In this document: positions 60,300 to 64,000 of the stretch, piece by piece | How positions within the stretch are numbered: position 1 is the stretch's first letter | How the letters are laid out: each line of letters starts with the position of its first letter | DNA from: Weissella confusa | GTDB taxonomy: Bacteria; Bacillota; Bacilli; Lactobacillales; Lactobacillaceae | Direction of reading: 5' to 3' | Assembly: GCA_041871065.1 (NCBI GenBank) | Contig: CP168942.1 | Span: forward strand, 2,240,893-2,304,892 | DNA: 64,000 nucleotides | Translations under genes and position numbers: made by a program | The notes under the pieces: model-generated | Database searches by the model: none | The model's input: only the letters and a program-made list of their open reading frames with translations | Told to the model about the DNA's origin: nothing

Positions 60300-60975
60300 A
60301 TTTAATCAAGTTTCATTCAATCGCAATGATAAACGTATTCTGAATGATATTTCAGCATCACTTGAACCCAATCGCATTACGACATTGATTGGTCCAAATG
60401 GAGCTGGAAAAACAACCTTGTTGCAATTAATAACCGATGACCTAAAGCCATCGGCTGGATTTATCACGGAACGACCAAAGAAGATCGCGTTACTCGCACA
60501 AAAAAACGAGCTGTTTGAACCGCTGACAGTACGCGATCTTTTAACGATTAAACAACCGGATTTGGATGAGCGTATTATCAACGACTTACAACTCGAAGCG
60601 TTACTTGATCAAAATATGATGTCGCTATCTGGTGGCCAACAGCAACTCGCTTGGCTAGCCTTTGTCCTGCATCAAGCACCAGATTTACTGATTCTTGATG
60701 AGCCAACCACTTATTTGGATTTACAATACCAGCAAATCTTTCTAAAAACGTTGCAGCGTGTCCAAAAAGAACGCCAATTGACAGTGATTATGGTTCTGCA
60801 TGACTTAAATCAAGCCTTTGCTTACAGTGATGCCATTTGGTTGCTTAACAAATCGGGCGAATTGTTAACAGCTGATAAGCAAACTTTGCTAGATGAGGCC
60901 AAACTTTCTGTGGCGTTCCAAACGCCACTCAAAATTGTGTCTGTGGATGACCAAACGTTAATCTTACCGATATAA
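60292..60975 (+). CDS. Heme ABC transporter ATPase (FepC/HtsC-like)
   Basis: 227 residues from the ATG at 60292, after GAGGTGG. Walker A GPNGAGKTTLLQL, signature LSGGQQQLAWLA, Walker B LLILDEPTTYLD and H-loop VLHDLNQAF. Last gene of the heme operon, followed by a terminator. Confidence 0.93.
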   Translation: MLKFNQVSFNRNDKRILNDISASLEPNRITTLIGPNGAGKTTLLQLITDDLKPSAGFITERPKKIALLAQKNELFEPLTVRDLLTIKQPDLDERIINDLQLEALLDQNMMSLSGGQQQLAWLAFVLHQAPDLLILDEPTTYLDLQYQQIFLKTLQRVQKERQLTVIMVLHDLNQAFAYSDAIWLLNKSGELLTADKQTLLDEAKLSVAFQTPLKIVSVDDQTLILPI

Positions 60976-61009
60976 AAAAATGCGACTAGCACTTAGCTAG
61001 TCGCATTTT
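60974..61009. terminator. Bidirectional terminator, heme operon / lepB
   Basis: Stem AAAATGCGACTAGC / GCTAGTCGCATTTT with A/T-runs between convergent genes. Confidence 0.88.
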
Positions 61010-61012
61010 TCA

Positions 61013-61630
61013 TTACTTCTCAAAGAATGTCTTCCATTGTGTGTTAATGTTAGCCTTCTTTTCTGCGTTACCCCAGAATGGCACCTTCACAACACCCAAA
61101 ACCTTGTCTTCGCTGACAAATCCCCAATAACGTGAGTCGTTTGAGACTGTACGGTGATCACCAAGGACAAAGTATTGTCCCTTTGGCACCTTAACCGTCT
61201 TTTGACGTTGCCAACCCATGTGGTCACCAAGTTCAGTCAAGCTTGACCAGTTACCAACGTTGTTAACCGTATTTGTTGCCGTTTGCTCAGATTCAGGAAT
61301 GAAATCTTGATCAACAACCTTGCCGTTAACCTTGATAACACCATTCACAGCGCTAACTGTGTCACCAGGCATACCAATTACACGCTTAACGTAATCCTTG
61401 TGACCATCAACTTCTGGATCTTCACCATAAGCATCAAATACCACGACACTTCCTCGGTGAACTTTGTCTGGCTTCAAGACAAATACACGTTCGTTGTTAG
61501 TCAAATTTGGCTCCATTGAAGTTCCGTCAACACGGACCAACGTAAACCAGTAAGACTTAATCAAGAGCGCAATAATTAATCCGATAGCAATCGGAATAAC
61601 CCAAGACATAATCTCGCGAAATGCTTTCAT
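61013..61630 (-). CDS. lepB: Signal peptidase I
   Basis: 205 residues from the ATG at 61630 (AGGAGAACACCC). One N-terminal membrane anchor (about 9-28), catalytic Ser38 in GTSMEPNL, general base Lys82 in DYVKRVIGMPGD, and LGDHRTVSNDSR. It removes signal peptides outside the membrane, including those of the surface proteins encoded in this window. Confidence 0.95.
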   Translation of the reverse strand: MKAFREIMSWVIPIAIGLIIALLIKSYWFTLVRVDGTSMEPNLTNNERVFVLKPDKVHRGSVVVFDAYGEDPEVDGHKDYVKRVIGMPGDTVSAVNGVIKVNGKVVDQDFIPESEQTATNTVNNVGNWSSLTELGDHMGWQRQKTVKVPKGQYFVLGDHRTVSNDSRYWGFVSEDKVLGVVKVPFWGNAEKKANINTQWKTFFEK

Positions 61631-61752
61631 GGGTGTTCTCCTATCATATATGTTTCTTATCCCTAAGTTTAGCACACCTACCGGGAAAATTTGTTCTAAT
61701 AACAAGCGCCTTTACAAAACGTTCAGATTTTTTCAAGTTTCATTCACTGGTA

Positions 61753-61786
61753 CAAAAAAAGACACCGCAATAATTGCGATGTCTTT
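61753..61786 (-). terminator. Terminator of yidC
   Basis: Stem AAAGACA / TGTCTTT with GCAAT/ATTGC inner pairing, after the yidC stop. Confidence 0.75.
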
Positions 61787-61791
61787 AATGA

Positions 61792-62625
61792 TTAACGCTT
61801 GTGACTGCGCTTTGCCTTACGGATTGCACGTTCACGATCCTTTTCGGCACGCTTCTTAGCTTCACGCTCACGACGAATTTCAAATGGGTTTTGAATCGTC
61901 CATGTTTGTGCAACTTGGAAGGCATTTGAAACCACCCAGTACAATGACAAGGCTGATGGCACATTAATGGCAAAAATGAAGATCATGATTGGCATAATGT
62001 ACGTCATTGACGTTGTCATGCTGTTCTTTTCAGGTTGTCCCATCATCACAAGGTATGATGAAGCAAACGTGAATAGGGCAGCCAAAATTGGCAAAATGAA
62101 CAAGTGGTCGTGTTGACCAAGTTGGGCCCACAAGAAAGTTCCCGTTTCCAATTGATTCGTCGTACGAATAGCCGTATACAAAGCAATCAAAATTGGCATT
62201 TGAACAATCAAAGGCAAGAAGCTAGCAAATGGATTTACACCAGCTTCCTTATATAGGGCGCTTTGCTCAGCTTGCATTGCAGCCATTGACTCAGTATCAC
62301 GATTTGGATACTTGGCTTGGATAGCCTTCAAGGCAGGGGCAACTTCTTGCATCTTACGCATTGATTGTGTTTGATAAACCATCAAAGGCAAAATCAAAAG
62401 ACGAATCAAAATCGTAAAGGCGATAATTCCCAAACCATAGTTATTACCGAACCAAGCTGACACACCCAAAATTGAGCGTGAGAAGTTGGCGATGATAACA
62501 CCATGCCAGAAACCAGTTCCTGAAACCGAACCCTTAAACATCACACCGGCAATAATCATGATGACTAAAGCGATAGCTGCGGTAACTGTAGAACGCGTTG
62601 AAAATACTTTCTTAGCAGACTGCAT
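61792..62625 (-). CDS. yidC: Membrane insertase YidC/OxaA, without lipobox Cys
   Basis: 277 residues from the ATG at 62625 (TGGAGA upstream). Five helices with the conserved groove Arg in FTILIRLLILPLM, PILIALYTAIR, and a basic Arg/Lys-rich tail that binds ribosomes. Firmicute YidC proteins usually begin with a lipobox Cys; here the segment reads IMIIAGVMFKG without Cys. Gene order with rnpA-rpmH is standard. Confidence 0.95.
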   Translation of the reverse strand: MQSAKKVFSTRSTVTAAIALVIMIIAGVMFKGSVSGTGFWHGVIIANFSRSILGVSAWFGNNYGLGIIAFTILIRLLILPLMVYQTQSMRKMQEVAPALKAIQAKYPNRDTESMAAMQAEQSALYKEAGVNPFASFLPLIVQMPILIALYTAIRTTNQLETGTFLWAQLGQHDHLFILPILAALFTFASSYLVMMGQPEKNSMTTSMTYIMPIMIFIFAINVPSALSLYWVVSNAFQVAQTWTIQNPFEIRREREAKKRAEKDRERAIRKAKRSHKR

Positions 62626-62653
62626 CGATTTTCTCCATATAATATGTGGTTTT

Positions 62654-63010
62654 TTATTTTTCGTCCTGATCGACAAACAAATTTGCCAACTTGAAGACGT
62701 GTTCCAAATTCTTCTTGATGATCGCCATGTCTTGGTCATGAGCTGATGGACGGGCAATCACTAGGATATCGACATCTTGGCGCAAGTTTGGCTTAAATTC
62801 CAAAACGCTTTGACGAATACGACGCTTAACCCATACACGCTCATGACCACGCAACCCAACCTTCTTAGAAATAGAAATTCCCAAGCGGAAGTGGGTTGGT
62901 TGTTCACGCTCCATCGTGTAAACAATAAACATTTTGTTTGCGACCGAGCGATGTTGATCGAAGACTAATTGGAAATCAGCTTCCTTTTTAACACGGTAAC
63001 TCTTACGCAT
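62654..63010 (-). CDS. rnpA: Ribonuclease P protein component
   Basis: 118 residues from the ATG at 63010. The start RKSYRVKKEADFQLVF and the RNR-type motif VWVKRRIRQSVLEF are diagnostic, here with KRRIR. Assists the RNase P RNA in tRNA 5' maturation. Lies between rpmH and yidC as usual. Confidence 0.96.
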   Translation of the reverse strand: MRKSYRVKKEADFQLVFDQHRSVANKMFIVYTMEREQPTHFRLGISISKKVGLRGHERVWVKRRIRQSVLEFKPNLRQDVDILVIARPSAHDQDMAIIKKNLEHVFKLANLFVDQDEK

Positions 63011-63118
63011 ATGTTTGCTCCAGACTTTTTTGAAGACAATAGAAAACGCGTGATTCAGCCAAAATGGCCGAACCACGCGCGATCGTTATCAGTAATCCTA
63101 ATAGAAGGCCTGACCTAA

Positions 63119-63253
63119 TTAGGCTGACAATACCTTGCGGCCCTTTTGGCGGCGACGTGCTAGCACCTTACGTCCGTTGCTAGTGCTCATGCGCTTACGG
63201 AAGCCGTGTACACGCTCGCGGTGACGCTTCTTAGGTTGGTATGTACGCTTCAT
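63119..63253 (-). CDS. rpmH: Ribosomal protein bL34
   Basis: 44 residues, [20 protein letters not shown] start and [12 protein letters not shown] end, fully typical. ATG at 63253 with GGAGGTG upstream. Transcribed away from oriC. Confidence 0.98.
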   Translation of the reverse strand: MKRTYQPKKRHRERVHGFRKRMSTSNGRKVLARRRQKGRKVLSA

Positions 63254-64000
63254 GTGAATACACCTCCCATTCGTAGTTAGATTTGGCCTGCGGTTGGCAA
63301 GGCCAAACCACAATTCGTATTTCAGTTTATCACGTAACTATCTACTTAGCAAGCTTTCTAAAGCACTTTATTTATTTTTAATAACTATTAAGAAAAGCAG
63401 CTTACAAATAGTTTATCTAAAATTCACAGATCCGCCGTCAAATTCTAAAGTGCTTAACAAATTCTTTAAAAATTTTAAATTTAAAGCGTGTACGAGTTTT
63501 CCAGAACCTAACGGAGCGTTATGTTGATAAAAATCACGAATGTAACAGCCTGTTAGTTTAGTTTTCCCCAATATCCACATTTTTTCCACAATCTCCACAT
63601 GGTTGTATAATTTATCCAGTACCCCCTTGTGAATATGTGGAAAACTCCTGAAAACCTTGCCTCGTATGCACTGGCTTTTGCACAAATCCTTGTAAATAAC
63701 TCAAAATAAGCTAGTTTATCCACAGATTTCCACAGAATCGCCGTTTTTCAAATTCACACCAAGTTGATAACCTAAATTTAGATTTCCACAGGGTGTGAAT
63801 ATCACAAAATGTTATTGAAAATTGCGGTAACCCTTGATACATAGGCAATATTACTTGTGGAAAACTTATCCACAACCTGCTAAAATGGAATTTGTCGAAT
63901 TGCGTCTTAATTATTTCATTAATTTTGACGAACGTATTGTGGAAAACTTTCCACCCAAAGATTCCGATACCGTTATTTGTTATTTAAGGAGGTCGTCCAA
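63254..64000. other. oriC region upstream of dnaA
   Basis: AT-rich 747 bp between rpmH and dnaA. Two perfect DnaA boxes TTATCCACA (63716-63724, 63866-63874) and many one- or two-mismatch copies, for example TTTCCACAG (twice near 63730 and 63785), TGTGGAAAA near 63637 and ATATCCACA at 63571. AAGGAGG at 63986-63992 puts the dnaA ATG at about 64001, just outside. Confidence 0.92.

Overview
The window looks like the origin-proximal part of a low-to-mid GC lactic acid bacterium chromosome, most likely Weissella or a close relative in the former Leuconostocaceae. This rests on the overall look of the proteins, T-box control of amino-acid uptake, an Mga-type regulator, and the order yidC-lepB/rnpA/rpmH-oriC-dnaA at the right edge. 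Genus is an inference; no rRNA is present. The window ends exactly at the expected dnaA start codon (Shine-Dalgarno AAGGAGG at 63986-63992).

Layout. 1-3.8 kb: a partial UvrA2-like ATPase, an RlmCD-type rRNA methyltransferase and a small membrane protein. 3.9-11.8 kb: an anti-sigma-like membrane protein, a LysM/Apf-type surface protein, an amino-acid permease, a monofunctional peptidoglycan glycosyltransferase, a BMP-type nucleoside-binding protein and divergent guaA. 12-19 kb is the most accessory part: two small secreted proteins, a MarR-controlled ABC-2 exporter, a 708-residue membrane protein of unknown function and a structured leader before a 90-residue ORF. 19-26.3 kb: an S9 peptidase, then a sulfur-related block of metQ with a methionine T-box, an EgtU-type ergothioneine/osmolyte ABC importer, a cysteine-less isochorismatase-fold protein, and an unknown gene under a complete SAM-I riboswitch. 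26-50 kb: mostly transporters and regulators (MFS with MarR, NCS2 purine permease, orphan PTS EIIC, KtrB/KtrA potassium uptake, DUF368 and VTT-domain lipid-carrier transporters, amino-acid permease with T-box), plus rnhA, rlmH and an azlC broken by a frameshift. 51-61 kb: a heme-acquisition locus of two multi-NEAT surface proteins, a Shp-like single-NEAT protein and an IsdE/HtsA-type binding protein, permease and ATPase. 61-64 kb: lepB, yidC, rnpA, rpmH and oriC.

Chromosome-scale signals cut across the genes. At least six ParB-binding (parS) sites, plus two degenerate ones, are scattered between 3.3 and 53 kb; five lie inside genes and are always read in the same frame. A second cluster of six perfect DnaA boxes around an AT-rich tract lies next to rlmH, 20 kb from the oriC beside dnaA. 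Four proteins that are usually lipoproteins (BMP, MetQ, IsdE/HtsA, YidC) all lack the lipobox cysteine, which suggests that this lineage has changed or lost lipoprotein processing.

The heme locus, the SAM riboswitch with its unknown gene, and the second DnaA-box cluster are the best candidates for new biology.
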